Notes under the pieces: generated by a model
What the model saw: only the letters and a program-made list of their open reading frames with translations
Told to the model about the DNA's origin: nothing
The model's database searches: none
Made by a program: the position numbers and the translations under genes
Virus record (IMG/VR): IMGVR_UViG_3300046507_000361
Span: 1 to 43,886 of that record
Strand: one strand, 5' to 3'
From: a virus
Length of the DNA stretch: 43,886 nt
Shown: positions 1-7,942 of the stretch, piece after piece
Layout: the number at the start of each line of letters is the position of its first letter
Numbering within the stretch: the first letter of the stretch is position 1

Positions 1-201
1 AGCGTTGGCAGTCAGAACCGTCTAGTTTCTCGATCGCTGACACTTACCACGCGTCGATCCACGGCGGGACCGAATTAGAGTGGCTTGAGGTCGATTGCTG
101 TCTTTCGTCAAGGTAATACTCGGCCTAGAGACCCATCTCCTCCGAAAGAGATGAGGGTTCCACCCAGAGCCAGTCATTTTATAGAAGTGAAAACGCTGAA
201 A

Positions 202-241
202 AATAAAAAGGGGTCGCGAGATAAAATCTCGCAACCCCTTG
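202..241 (-). terminator. Terminator of the host tRNA-Pro locus
   Basis: A long stem (AAGGGGT and GCGAGAT arms) is followed on the minus strand by a T-rich tract (TTTTTATTTTT). It sits just past the CCA end of the tRNA remnant at 249, so it is the natural transcription end of the tRNA that served as attachment site. It belongs to the host flank. Confidence 0.75.
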
Positions 242-248
242 AATTATA

Positions 249-296
249 TGGTCGGGACGGAGTGATTCGAACACTCGACCCCTAGCACCCCATGCT
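249..296 (-). other. Prophage attachment site: 3' fragment of tRNA-Pro(GGG)
   Basis: Read on the minus strand, this is the 3' part of a tRNA: anticodon loop ATGGGGT (anticodon GGG), anticodon-stem strand GCTAG, a T arm containing GTTCGAATC, the acceptor 3' strand and an encoded CCA. The sequence stops matching a tRNA near 297, inside the 5' strand of the anticodon stem, and no D arm or 5' acceptor strand follows. This is what remains on the side distal to the integrase when a phage inserts into the 3' half of a tRNA. The integrase lies at the other end of the prophage (43873), so the reconstituted full tRNA should lie just beyond 43886. The 48-nt match is an upper limit for the att core. Confidence 0.8.
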
Positions 297-649
297 GGGT
301 ACAGTAGCGACCTAAGCACTTGTTTTATAAGGATAACAGCCCATTCTGATCGTGGCAAAACATCCTCTTTTTTGTGCTTATGCAAACGGAAACACGCGGC
401 CTCCAGAGGAGGTTTTGCGCACAATCCTCAGGGCGTGCTGCCGACTAAACACAAACCACCTATCGCAGTAGTGAATCACCGATTCAACGCTGGTATTCTC
501 GCCGCCACGTTCGCCAGGTATTAAGGGATGCAGGCGAAAATAGAAGCCCCGGAGCCGCGAATCTTCGGGGCTTTGCTTTTTCTGAACCTTCCGACCCGGC
601 ATCCCCTCGCCCCTCAGTGCTACGCTGAAATCTCTACAGAGGATTCGCG
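297..649. other. Intergenic, left end of prophage
   Basis: No convincing protein gene is seen in this 353-base stretch. Short frames on both strands lack ribosome binding sites and family resemblance. The one clear element is the plus-strand hairpin at 545-580. A short untranslated RNA ending at that hairpin is possible, but no promoter was recognised. Confidence 0.5.
545..580 (+). terminator. Rho-independent terminator-like hairpin
   Basis: AGCCCCG and CGGGGCT arms enclose a 14-base loop and are followed on the plus strand by TTGCTTTTT. No recognised plus-strand gene lies upstream within the prophage. It may end an unrecognised small transcript or insulate the genes at 650-1268 from read-through. 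Confidence 0.6.
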
Positions 650-859
650 ATGCCCAACTCAGACCTGCTCCCTTCCCTGCTCTTCAAGATCAACGAAAAT
701 CAACTCGCCCTCGAAGCCGCCATCATGGAGCTATCGAATTGGGTCGAGCAGCGCGGCGCGACAGACGTCGCAGACAACGTGCGCGGTGCCTTGGAAGCCA
801 TCGATAAAAATGAAGAGTTCATCAAGCTGACGCTCGCGGTTCTGATGACACCTGAGTGA
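650..859 (+). CDS. Small conserved phage protein, unknown function
   Basis: A 69-residue acidic, helix-rich protein with no signal peptide or membrane segment. A purine-rich Shine-Dalgarno (CAGAGGA) precedes the ATG by a normal distance. It is encoded opposite to the late operon, at the extreme left of the prophage, where lysogenic accessory genes are common. I do not recognise a named family. The start is well placed and the composition is that of a real gene. Confidence 0.65.
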   Translation: MPNSDLLPSLLFKINENQLALEAAIMELSNWVEQRGATDVADNVRGALEAIDKNEEFIKLTLAVLMTPE

Positions 860-908
860 TCTGCTTTGCATTCCGTCGCCAGCATTCGCCATAGCGTCGC
901 AACTCAAT

Positions 909-928
909 TACTGTATATCCAAACAGTA
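909..928. promoter_or_regulatory. LexA-type SOS box
   Basis: TACTG-N10-CAGTA symmetry (core CTGTATATCCAAACAG) fits the gamma-proteobacterial LexA consensus CTG-N10-CAG. It ends 16 bases before the GTG start at 945, so LexA bound here would block transcription of that gene. A nearly identical box (one difference in 16) lies at 35504-35519, upstream of the DUF1654 gene. Confidence 0.8.
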
Positions 929-944
929 TCTGTAAGGCGCGACC

Positions 945-1268
945 GTGGCCCCCTACGAAATCGAAGACACAAGCGAATGGCTCGGCAGCCCGACCAGGCT
1001 GGAAACCGTCAAGCATTACGCAAGCATGCTCGAGGAAGACGTCCAGGATCTAAAGCGTCAGCTGCAGGCGGCAAAGGAAAATATTTCCACCCTGGTTGAA
1101 ATGAACGACCAGCTATCGACCGAACTCCAAAAGAAGCTGGCATGGATGGCGAAGCTGGAGGCGGAAACCACCGACCAGCTTTTCAAGATCCGAAGCCTAA
1201 CGCTGGTCCTGGATCAAAAAGAAAGGATCATTCGCGAATTGCAGATAGGCAAGCCGACCGAGGGGTAG
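945..1268 (+). CDS. SOS-box-controlled coiled-coil protein
   Basis: A 107-residue protein starting with GTG, preceded by an AAGG Shine-Dalgarno. From about residue 17 onward it is almost continuous heptad-like helix rich in Leu, Glu, Lys and Gln, predicting a long coiled coil; no membrane segment. The LexA-type box immediately upstream suggests it is silent in the quiet lysogen and expressed on DNA damage. It points toward the end of the late operon (Rz at 1280), so the two transcripts converge. Function unknown. A role in induction or host takeover is inference from the box alone. Confidence 0.7.
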   Translation: MAPYEIEDTSEWLGSPTRLETVKHYASMLEEDVQDLKRQLQAAKENISTLVEMNDQLSTELQKKLAWMAKLEAETTDQLFKIRSLTLVLDQKERIIRELQIGKPTEG

Positions 1269-1279
1269 CGTTACCCCTA

Positions 1280-1795
1280 TCAACGCAAAAGACCATCATA
1301 GGCCTGCTCGCACGTCACTCCCCTGGCTCTGGCTTGATCAGCAACTTCAGCCAGTTCGCCCGCTCGCTTGTCAGCGCGCTTGAGCACGTCGGCAAGCACC
1401 ATTGCAGCGCGGGAAGCTGCCTTGCTTGCGGCGGCAGTGCAGGAATTGCCGCCGGACTCACTGGCTGCGAGGCGACTGGCAAGACTGTCGGCTGCCCCGC
1501 GCAGGCTGTCAGCAGAAATGCGAGCGGCAGCTGCATCAGCAGTTGCTTGGTCGATGATCCTTTGTCCATCTTGGACTGCCTTTTCAATTTTTCGTTGGTA
1601 TGCCTGTTCCTTGGCGCGAGCGGCTGACTCATTGGCGGCAAGCGCCTTGGCGTCCAGAGTGTTGCGGTCGCTCCACAGGCTTTGCCATTCAGCATCCTTC
1701 ACCGACAGACCGTGGTGATAGGCGCCGAACAAGGCACCAGCCACCAGCACCACTGCAGCTATATAAGGAAGGAATCGGAGCAAGATGGCTGTCAT
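1280..1795 (-). CDS. Rz-like inner-membrane spanin (i-spanin)
   Basis: 171 residues. An N-terminal membrane anchor (about residues 5-27) is followed by a long periplasmic helical domain rich in Ala, Glu, Gln and Arg, the signature of Rz-type i-spanins (DUF2514-like). It should pair with the outer-membrane lipoprotein encoded within it (1315-1569) to fuse inner and outer membranes at the last step of lysis. Its start overlaps the end of the endolysin gene by four bases, so the two are translationally coupled. It is the last gene of the late operon. Confidence 0.85.
   Translation of the reverse strand: MTAILLRFLPYIAAVVLVAGALFGAYHHGLSVKDAEWQSLWSDRNTLDAKALAANESAARAKEQAYQRKIEKAVQDGQRIIDQATADAAAARISADSLRGAADSLASRLAASESGGNSCTAAASKAASRAAMVLADVLKRADKRAGELAEVADQARARGVTCEQAYDGLLR
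1315..1569 (-). CDS. Rz1-like outer-membrane spanin, nested in Rz
   Basis: An 84-residue lipoprotein read in another frame wholly inside the Rz gene, as in lambda. The chosen ATG begins MDKGSSTKQ and gives a short basic leader, a hydrophobic stretch and a lipobox LLTAC, with Cys as the lipidated residue after cleavage. The mature part is Pro/Ala-rich (VLPVAS, AAIPALPPQ), typical of o-spanins. An upstream extension to 1695 is open but would bury the signal sequence, so the internal start is preferred. Confidence 0.8.
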   Translation of the reverse strand: MDKGSSTKQLLMQLPLAFLLTACAGQPTVLPVASQPVSPAAIPALPPQARQLPALQWCLPTCSSALTSERANWLKLLIKPEPGE

Positions 1796-2343
1796 ACAAG
1801 CACCTTCAAAGCAGCCTTATAGAAGGTCAGGCGCTCTGCGAGTCCGTTTAACCCGCCGTTGATGCGACGGGTGATCAGCTCAAAGTCACCGGCATCAGCT
1901 GGCGTATTCAGGTTTCGAGAACTCCAGAACCACGCCGCCGACTTGCACGCCCACTCGGCCTGCTCGAGCAACTCCGGCGTCCGAAGCAATCGATCATCCC
2001 CAAATAGCGCTTTACTGCACGCCAGGTAGTTGTCGTTCCCGGTGATCTGGATCAGCCCCCTGCCACGGTACTTCTGGCCATCGCCGTCGGCCTCAGGTGT
2101 GTTGCCAAGCCGCTTGGCCAGCGTCCCGGTGTCGTACTTGCTCAGGTACTGGTCGCCGCCGAGCTCCTTCACGTAGCGGAACTGGCCAGACTCATGCCCG
2201 ACCTGTGCTATGAACGCCGCCATGCGCATCCTGGTGTTGATTTGGAACCGGTCCATGGCCAGGTTCAACGCAGACGCAAAAACGCCGGCTTGCTTGCCGG
2301 CGTTCGGGAGGATCTGCAGCAGCTGCTGCGCGGTGATGGGCAT
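1792..2343 (-). CDS. Endolysin, glycoside hydrolase family 19
   Basis: 183 residues. Family 19 (chitinase-like) lysozymes cleave the peptidoglycan glycan backbone. Visible family marks are the catalytic glutamate region AQVGHESGQF and the downstream segment KYRGRGLIQITG, followed by the conserved C-terminal ITRRINGG. No signal peptide is visible, so export needs a holin; holin-like genes lie at 25106-25776. The ATG at 2343 is chosen because GGAGAAAAGCC precedes it; an in-frame ATG at 2376 lies inside a terminator hairpin. It starts the lysis cassette together with Rz/Rz1. Confidence 0.9.
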   Translation of the reverse strand: MPITAQQLLQILPNAGKQAGVFASALNLAMDRFQINTRMRMAAFIAQVGHESGQFRYVKELGGDQYLSKYDTGTLAKRLGNTPEADGDGQKYRGRGLIQITGNDNYLACSKALFGDDRLLRTPELLEQAEWACKSAAWFWSSRNLNTPADAGDFELITRRINGGLNGLAERLTFYKAALKVLV

Positions 2344-2360
2344 GGCTTTTCTCCAGGCGA

Positions 2361-2385
2361 AAGAAAGCCCGCACATGGCGGGCTC
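2361..2385 (-). terminator. Intrinsic terminator between membrane-protein gene and endolysin
   Basis: AGCCCGC and GCGGGCT arms around a CATGT loop are followed on the minus strand by TTCTTTC. It lies just after the large membrane-protein gene (ends 2419) and before the endolysin start, so it would lower read-through from the accessory gene or moderate lysis gene expression. Confidence 0.65.
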
Positions 2386-2418
2386 TGTGACATGAAAATC
2401 TAAATGCTAGGGTATTCC

Positions 2419-4428
2419 CTATTTTTGCAGCCGTGCTGTATACGCAGGCTCAAGCAGAAGCATGGTCCCAAGTGGACTCTTAGAGATGACCGGGTATTTC
2501 GCCTTCAGCGCCGAATCACTAACGTCAACAAAGGTTATAGATCCATCAGTGACGCCAAGGTAGATGCATTCAAGCGGCTCATTCAGCGCTCCCTCCACCA
2601 GTTTATCTAGGTCGCTCTTAAGCAGAGTCTCGACTATTCCAGGGCCTTTCAGTGGAGAGGCTATGTTCAGCTCCGCGTAATAAATTGCCTGGCGCTGAGA
2701 AAGAATTAGGCAGTCTCTGTTGCGGTAAGTGTCACGCATGAAACCCAACTCATCGACGACAATCGGGTTTTTAGCATCGCCTAGTGTGGAAATGTTGCGT
2801 AGAGCAGCGCCGGCCAAATCTTTGCTTGATGAGATAAACGTAATCGCGCCGAGCGACACAAAGATTACGAAGGGTAATGCCAGGGCTGCCGAAGCCACTT
2901 GAGTGGATCGATGGCGGACAGCGCTAAGCGTCTTGTCGGCAAGAATGCCAGCAATGAATATTGCCGGCCAAGCAACAAGAATCAGACAGTACACATGCGA
3001 TCTGCCCTGGTAATAGGTGAACAAGCCAAGCCCCATGATAGCGCTGCAGAATAGCACATCATAAACACTGCTTTCCGGGCGCTCCTTCCATCTAGAGAGA
3101 GCTGTTATGGCGCCAGCCGCATAGATCATCAGGACTGCTTGCCATGGATCCAGTGCCACGGGCATCGGAATCATGCCGAAGCCAGTCATGTAAAAGATCT
3201 TCTGATAAGTAAGCATTTCGCCAAAATTCAGCGGTACACCGGCCTTGATGCGCAGAGCAAAAAAGCACGCAGCAATTGTGGAAATGGCAATCGCGCCAAA
3301 TAGTGCCGCGGATACTATTCCCCGCAAGGCTGAGCGCTTAGCTATCAGCGGCTTAACAAGGAGGGTTGCGCCAATCGATACCAGAACTGGGACCCCCGTG
3401 TCGATGTTCCAGAACACAGATATGCCAGCCACAGCCCCCAACATACTAAATTTAAGTCGACCAGGTTTCGACATCTGCGAAGAGAAAAGCAGCAGCCCTA
3501 CTGCTGGCCAGAAGAACCTAATCGGGAAATACTGGACGTAGATGTCCTCAACGCTGCCGTTCAAATACATGAACAGGCTCATAGGGATCAACATGGTCAA
3601 AAAAATCAACAGTGCCAGAAGCGAATTGTGGACGTACTTCTTAAGCATTGCTGCAACTGCCACAAGCCCGATTGCGTGTAGCACCGCGAAGAATAGCGTT
3701 ACCGACAGGACAGACAGCCCGAATATTTTAAAGAACGGCGCAATGATCTCTGGGTAAAACCCATATTGCGAAGGCAGGTCGGAAATAATTGTTTTGCCAT
3801 GAACAACTTGGTTCATGGCATATATTACTGCGTCCAAATGCACAGACCAAACCGTAGACAAAGTTACCGAGCTAATGGACGCGATGCGGTTTGGAAGTAT
3901 TTGTAGCGCGACAGCCACACAGACTATAAACCACCAACTTATTGTCGCTGCACGCTTATTTGTATTGGTGTATAGCTGGCTATGAAAAACAATAAACAAA
4001 GAAGTTAGCAAGGCAAGTATTAATAACACCGACTTGTAGCTCTTCGCCCATACTGTTGGAAAAAACAGTATATCGATAAAATCAGAGAAACCAAATGTGG
4101 CGGCAAAAATCACAGCCACAAAAATTGGCAGTCCTATCTTGACGGGGGTTGGCATCGTCCTAGCACGGCGAGACCTGATACCTCCTAGACTGGCAAGCCA
4201 GAAATACCCAACCAATGCAGCAGGTGCCAATGCAGCGATAACTACGAAGATAGCTCTCTCTAATGGCTCCGGCGCTAACTCATAAGGCTTTCCGGTTCTA
4301 TCATGTACTAACACCTGATCCACGGGCGCCGCAGCAATATTGTGTGACGCTATAAACCAAATGGTAATCGCTGAAAGAATGACGCATATCGTGAAAGACA
4401 ATAGTATTAATATATTCCGTGATATCAC
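2419..4428 (-). CDS. Large polytopic membrane protein, GT-C-like; candidate lysogenic-conversion gene
   Basis: 669 residues from a GTG start preceded by AAGGA. The protein has roughly a dozen hydrophobic segments and a soluble C-terminal domain of about 130 residues. An Asp in a loop (VHLDAVIYAMN) and the following segment SQYGFYPEIIAPFFKIFG resemble the first periplasmic loop of GT-C glycosyltransferases, which use lipid-linked sugars. This is pattern resemblance, not a firm family call. It sits between the tail-fibre chaperone and the endolysin, has a visibly more A/T-rich sequence than its neighbours and is bounded by an inverted repeat and a terminator, all typical of an accessory gene. 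An open extension to 4716 runs through the repeat at 4549-4602 and the fibre-chaperone gene, and is unlikely to be translated. A surface-polysaccharide change blocking superinfection is inference. Confidence 0.6.
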   Translation of the reverse strand: MISRNILILLSFTICVILSAITIWFIASHNIAAAPVDQVLVHDRTGKPYELAPEPLERAIFVVIAALAPAALVGYFWLASLGGIRSRRARTMPTPVKIGLPIFVAVIFAATFGFSDFIDILFFPTVWAKSYKSVLLILALLTSLFIVFHSQLYTNTNKRAATISWWFIVCVAVALQILPNRIASISSVTLSTVWSVHLDAVIYAMNQVVHGKTIISDLPSQYGFYPEIIAPFFKIFGLSVLSVTLFFAVLHAIGLVAVAAMLKKYVHNSLLALLIFLTMLIPMSLFMYLNGSVEDIYVQYFPIRFFWPAVGLLLFSSQMSKPGRLKFSMLGAVAGISVFWNIDTGVPVLVSIGATLLVKPLIAKRSALRGIVSAALFGAIAISTIAACFFALRIKAGVPLNFGEMLTYQKIFYMTGFGMIPMPVALDPWQAVLMIYAAGAITALSRWKERPESSVYDVLFCSAIMGLGLFTYYQGRSHVYCLILVAWPAIFIAGILADKTLSAVRHRSTQVASAALALPFVIFVSLGAITFISSSKDLAGAALRNISTLGDAKNPIVVDELGFMRDTYRNRDCLILSQRQAIYYAELNIASPLKGPGIVETLLKSDLDKLVEGALNEPLECIYLGVTDGSITFVDVSDSALKAKYPVISKSPLGTMLLLEPAYTARLQK

Positions 4429-4548
4429 ATCGTCCTTTTCAAGTACATCAACACCTTTAATTGGCACCGTCAAGAGTTTGCTTCCATGTATTGGCAGTTT
4501 TTGCCGTAGAGAATAAATCAATGCTGCATTCAGAGACGAGCCAATTAT

Positions 4549-4602
4549 CAGCCCCGGCAAAGCAAGCCGCAAGTGAAATGCTTTAGGTGTTTGCCGGGGC
4601 TG
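4549..4602. repeat. Perfect 13-bp inverted repeat at the accessory-gene boundary
   Basis: CAGCCCCGGCAAA at 4549-4561 and its exact complement at 4590-4602 are separated by 28 bases. It lies just past the end of the tail-fibre chaperone gene and before the membrane-protein start. It could be a weak terminator for the tail operon, although no T-tract follows, or a boundary left when the accessory gene was acquired. Confidence 0.6.
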
Positions 4603-4652
4603 TTCACAGGCACAAAAAACCGCATTCGTGGCCAGTGACTGGCGTAAGGCAA

Positions 4653-5174
4653 TCAGGCCATTTCTGGAGCTGATGCCGACATTTCTGATGTGTAGGGCGT
4701 TGGGGTAACCGGCCATGCTGGAGTCTGATACCAGCCGGGCGAGGTCGTCACTCGGCCTAGCTTACCGCGGTAGGTGTTCCAGCTTTTTAGCTGTGCCTTG
4801 CGTACCGGTAGCTCTGCAAGCTCTTCCTCGGTTGGCAACATGTAATCCGGATCGTCTGGCTCAAGATAATCAGGATGATCCGGCTTGCCGGTGTTGATCA
4901 GATAGTTGATCGCGTCGATACGAGACTGAATGGCACTGATCTGCAGGATCGCCACGCGCTGGTTTGAATCGAGCTGAGCATATGCAGCGTCCTCTACCTG
5001 GGCGGGGAGCGGAACCGGATCAGATGGACGGCCGTCTTTTTCGGCCATGAAATATTCAATTGTGTAGTCTGGATAAATAAATTCAGGATTGTCTGGGTCT
5101 GCAAATTCGCAATCCACTGCGCGATAACCAGCACCATCTATTCTTACAGCCCAACCCCGTGGCGCGCTACTCAT
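4653..5174 (-). CDS. Tail fibre assembly protein (fibre chaperone)
   Basis: 173 residues. The N-terminal half has the aromatic, Asp/Pro-rich makeup of phage fibre-assembly proteins (segment PEFIYPDYTIEYFM), followed by a helical AILQISAIQSRIDAINYLIN region and a Trp-containing tail. Its ATG overlaps the stop of the fibre gene by four bases (ATGA), the usual fibre-chaperone arrangement. It should help fold or trimerise the fibre encoded directly upstream. Confidence 0.75.
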   Translation of the reverse strand: MSSAPRGWAVRIDGAGYRAVDCEFADPDNPEFIYPDYTIEYFMAEKDGRPSDPVPLPAQVEDAAYAQLDSNQRVAILQISAIQSRIDAINYLINTGKPDHPDYLEPDDPDYMLPTEEELAELPVRKAQLKSWNTYRGKLGRVTTSPGWYQTPAWPVTPTPYTSEMSASAPEMA

Positions 5175-6133
5175 AAATTACTCTCCCATCCGGTGCAGTT
5201 TAAGACGAAAGCGGCGGCATTACATGCGTAGTAAACGTTTGTGCCCTCAAGCATCATTCTTCCTAAAACACACGTTGGCACGGCAGATCCAGCACTGAGG
5301 CACAGGGGTGGGGTTGGGTTGCCGGCAACACCGCCATACAGAGCGCTTGGCGCCACTATCGCCGTACCGGTAGATCCTGATGTACTTCCAAGAAGCACAT
5401 GGATTGCATAGGCAGTGGGAGGAACAGCAGCCCCCACTGCCACGGCAGTCCAACCGGCAGGAGACCCGGCTATACTTCCAGATACTCCAGTGATTAACTG
5501 TGGAATGTTGGCCACATTGCCGCCAAGTACCCATGTGAAATTTTTACCCGCCTGAAGAAACTTAAGTGGGTACTTGTTCGCAGTTGCGTCAGTCCTGAAT
5601 TCGCTTACCCGAGCTTTGTACGTGTAGCCGGCTGGCATCGTTGGCGCTGTAGAGCTGAGAGAAATCAGACCCGCAGTTGTAGTTCCGTTCCAGATTACCC
5701 AAACGTAATACCAAGTCGATACGGTGCCGCCAACCGTCCCTGTATCAAGGCCGTTAACGCCAACCGTCGTAAGGCTTGGCGCTATCGATACGGCGTTCAA
5801 TGTCCTCTGTTGGCCGGTTGCGTTCTTAACGCATACGGAGTCAGCGGTCACGAGTACCGGGGCTGTAGTGCCAGTAGCTGACCCGCGGAGGTTAGATGCA
5901 GCGCCTGCTATCCCATCCGTGGCTCCCGCGATGATGGACATGATCGCGGTGGCCAGTTGGGTGTAGTCACCTTTGATCGGCGCAATGCTCGCCGCAGTCA
6001 ACACCCCCATCACGTTTTCTTGTACGTCGTTTAGCCAGTCATCAGTAACGACCGTGGCCTGCACCCCACCCGCGGGGTCACCCTCTGTGAACTTGTTATC
6101 TACCGTGGCCCCAGGGCCGTCGATACGATGCAT
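5171..6133 (-). CDS. Tail fibre protein
   Basis: 320 residues. The N-terminus (MHRIDGPGATVD, then VVTDDWLNDVQENV) is the attachment domain common to fibres of Pseudomonas myophages. The remainder is rich in Gly, Thr, Ser and Ala with beta-type repeats and ends with conserved Cys and Trp residues. It should bind the host surface receptor. A strong Shine-Dalgarno (GGAGAATAACC) precedes the ATG. It lies after the gp48-like baseplate gene and before its chaperone. At 320 residues it is short, so host range may also depend on the lectin-like part of the protein at 6156-7934. Confidence 0.8.
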   Translation of the reverse strand: MHRIDGPGATVDNKFTEGDPAGGVQATVVTDDWLNDVQENVMGVLTAASIAPIKGDYTQLATAIMSIIAGATDGIAGAASNLRGSATGTTAPVLVTADSVCVKNATGQQRTLNAVSIAPSLTTVGVNGLDTGTVGGTVSTWYYVWVIWNGTTTAGLISLSSTAPTMPAGYTYKARVSEFRTDATANKYPLKFLQAGKNFTWVLGGNVANIPQLITGVSGSIAGSPAGWTAVAVGAAVPPTAYAIHVLLGSTSGSTGTAIVAPSALYGGVAGNPTPPLCLSAGSAVPTCVLGRMMLEGTNVYYACNAAAFVLNCTGWESNL

Positions 6134-6155
6134 GGTTATTCTCCGTAGTGGATGG

Positions 6156-7934
6156 TCAAGGCGCAGTCATGGCCTGCAGGCGTTCGTTGCTGAGCCGTTT
6201 TGGTGAGTAGGTGATCTGGCGGATGTAGCAGTTGGTTATTCCCCCGGCAGCGTAACTACCGAGCAACATTGATGATGGCGTGGGTAGAGCCCCAGAAGTA
6301 TCCGTACCTGTCAAAGCTCCATTTACAGCGCAGGCGAAGTCATTCGTGGAATAGGCATAGGCAACCTTTTGCCCTGGAGCACCTAGTGCTGCCTGCAAAC
6401 CAGCCTGACTAGTGCCACCAACAACAGTTCCGCCACCTGTGCCAGGTACTCCCACGGGGGCCACGGCTACATAGTTGCGATCAGCAAGAGTACCGATTTG
6501 AGCAATGGTAGATCCGGACGTACCAAAGTTTGTCGCCTCCGCATAAAGGGTGCCGCGTGCCGGGCTGAACCACGGCGTCAGGGTGTTCACCGCAGCAACA
6601 TCTGCAGCTCGAGTTACTGCTGTTGCCCCAGTGGGGATGTAACTATCGACACCTTCAGCAAGACACAACTGGCGGCCCCACATATACATCCCCGAAGTGT
6701 TATCGCCGGTATAGATAGATGCCCCGTTGTTCATCAGTTGAAGTCGACCAACAAGGTTCCCCGTATTCACAACAACTGCCGTGAGCCACACCCTGAACCA
6801 TCCATTGGCAAGCTCAACAAACCCTGATGAAGCCGCACCGATATTTGTTAGGGTTTTGGTTCTCGGATTGAATTTCACCCCTGCGCTCACACCTGTGGCC
6901 AGCCGCAAATAAAACTCGCGATTGGCGCTTGGCCCATCGGCTACGAAACACGACCACATCATCGTCTGCCCGGCGGTCACCGCAAGATTGATGTCGTTGC
7001 CGTAATGCTCACCATTCAATGAGGTTTCGACGACAAGATCAGCCGTCATGTTTGCGTCCGGCGCAGCTCGACTATTAGGAGTGATTGTTACCCCAATGCC
7101 GACATTGATACTTTCCGAGTTAGTCGCCAGATTCGTATTCGCTGCCTCGATCATCAACCCGAGCGGTGCCTTCGTTACCGGGTGGTGATCAAACCGAGGC
7201 GCATTGATGGCGGCCGTCTGCAGCACCCCAGCCGCATCAAAGTACGTGCCCGTGCTGCTACGCGTGAACGTGATAAGGCCAGCGAAAGTCGTGTTATTTG
7301 CGCCTGACCGATATGTGTCCTGCACGAAGTTGAGGTCGAGCGTGGCATCGCCATAGGCAAAGATCGGGATGGTATGCGCCGGCGCCAGCTGGCGGATCTT
7401 GCACTCGAGCGTGTCGCTGCCCCAAACACGCAGACGCTCACCGGCTACAGACAGGCCAGCCCGAAAGGGAATCACCGTCACGTCCGGGGCGCGAATACGC
7501 CAGGCGAAGGCCCAGTCGCCGTTGCTCAATACATCGCCTGCGACGGAGCTGCCCACACGGAATGGGCGGAAAACTTCGATCATGACGGAGAAGCCAAGGG
7601 ATGCTGCAAGCTGAATGAAGTAATCCGCCGATTGGCCACCGGTGCTCGTGAGTTTTGCCAGCAAAGCGTTGCGCCGCCCCTGCAACGTTTCCTCAATGGT
7701 GCCCGAACATTTGTCGGGTAGACCCGCCACTCGCTCCCAGTCAGAGAGCAATTCCAAGGTCGTATTCGGATTCACTTCTTGCGGTAGCGTGCTCGCCCGA
7801 TCATCAACACGTGCAAGCTCGATCGACATCCCATCAAGAAGATCGTGCAGTGTGGTACCAGGGTCGCGGGGGAATGCCTGTCCAGGTGGAAGCAGCGCTT
7901 TGAGCTGCTCCCTGTATTCAGCAGCTGTCGACAT
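6156..7934 (-). CDS. Mu gp48-like baseplate protein fused to a lectin-like C-terminal region
   Basis: 592 residues. The first about 200 match the gp48/YmfQ (DUF2313) type of baseplate wedge protein: AEYREQLKALLPPGQAFP, then a GTTLHDLLDGM segment and ARVDDRASTL. After about residue 205 a separate region begins (DTYRSGANNTTF, then FTRSSTGTYFDAAG and LMIEAANTNL) that resembles beta-sandwich, carbohydrate-binding regions of phage receptor proteins. Usual gp48 homologues are near 200 residues, so this is a fusion roughly tripling its length. It starts after TAGGAGGCGCA, immediately downstream of the baseplate J-like gene. The binding role is inference. Confidence 0.8.
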   Translation of the reverse strand: MSTAAEYREQLKALLPPGQAFPRDPGTTLHDLLDGMSIELARVDDRASTLPQEVNPNTTLELLSDWERVAGLPDKCSGTIEETLQGRRNALLAKLTSTGGQSADYFIQLAASLGFSVMIEVFRPFRVGSSVAGDVLSNGDWAFAWRIRAPDVTVIPFRAGLSVAGERLRVWGSDTLECKIRQLAPAHTIPIFAYGDATLDLNFVQDTYRSGANNTTFAGLITFTRSSTGTYFDAAGVLQTAAINAPRFDHHPVTKAPLGLMIEAANTNLATNSESINVGIGVTITPNSRAAPDANMTADLVVETSLNGEHYGNDINLAVTAGQTMMWSCFVADGPSANREFYLRLATGVSAGVKFNPRTKTLTNIGAASSGFVELANGWFRVWLTAVVVNTGNLVGRLQLMNNGASIYTGDNTSGMYMWGRQLCLAEGVDSYIPTGATAVTRAADVAAVNTLTPWFSPARGTLYAEATNFGTSGSTIAQIGTLADRNYVAVAPVGVPGTGGGTVVGGTSQAGLQAALGAPGQKVAYAYSTNDFACAVNGALTGTDTSGALPTPSSMLLGSYAAGGITNCYIRQITYSPKRLSNERLQAMTAP

Positions 7935-7942
7935 TGCGCCTC

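Noticed and set aside
1315-1695. Longer start (1695) for the Rz1-like lipoprotein
   Set aside because: It would place 42 residues before the signal sequence and lipobox. The ATG at 1569 gives a standard lipoprotein leader.
2419-4716. Full 765-codon frame for the membrane protein with start at 4716
   Set aside because: The first about 96 codons overlap the fibre-chaperone gene and run through a perfect inverted repeat. A GTG with AAGGA at 4428 gives a normal membrane-protein N-terminus.
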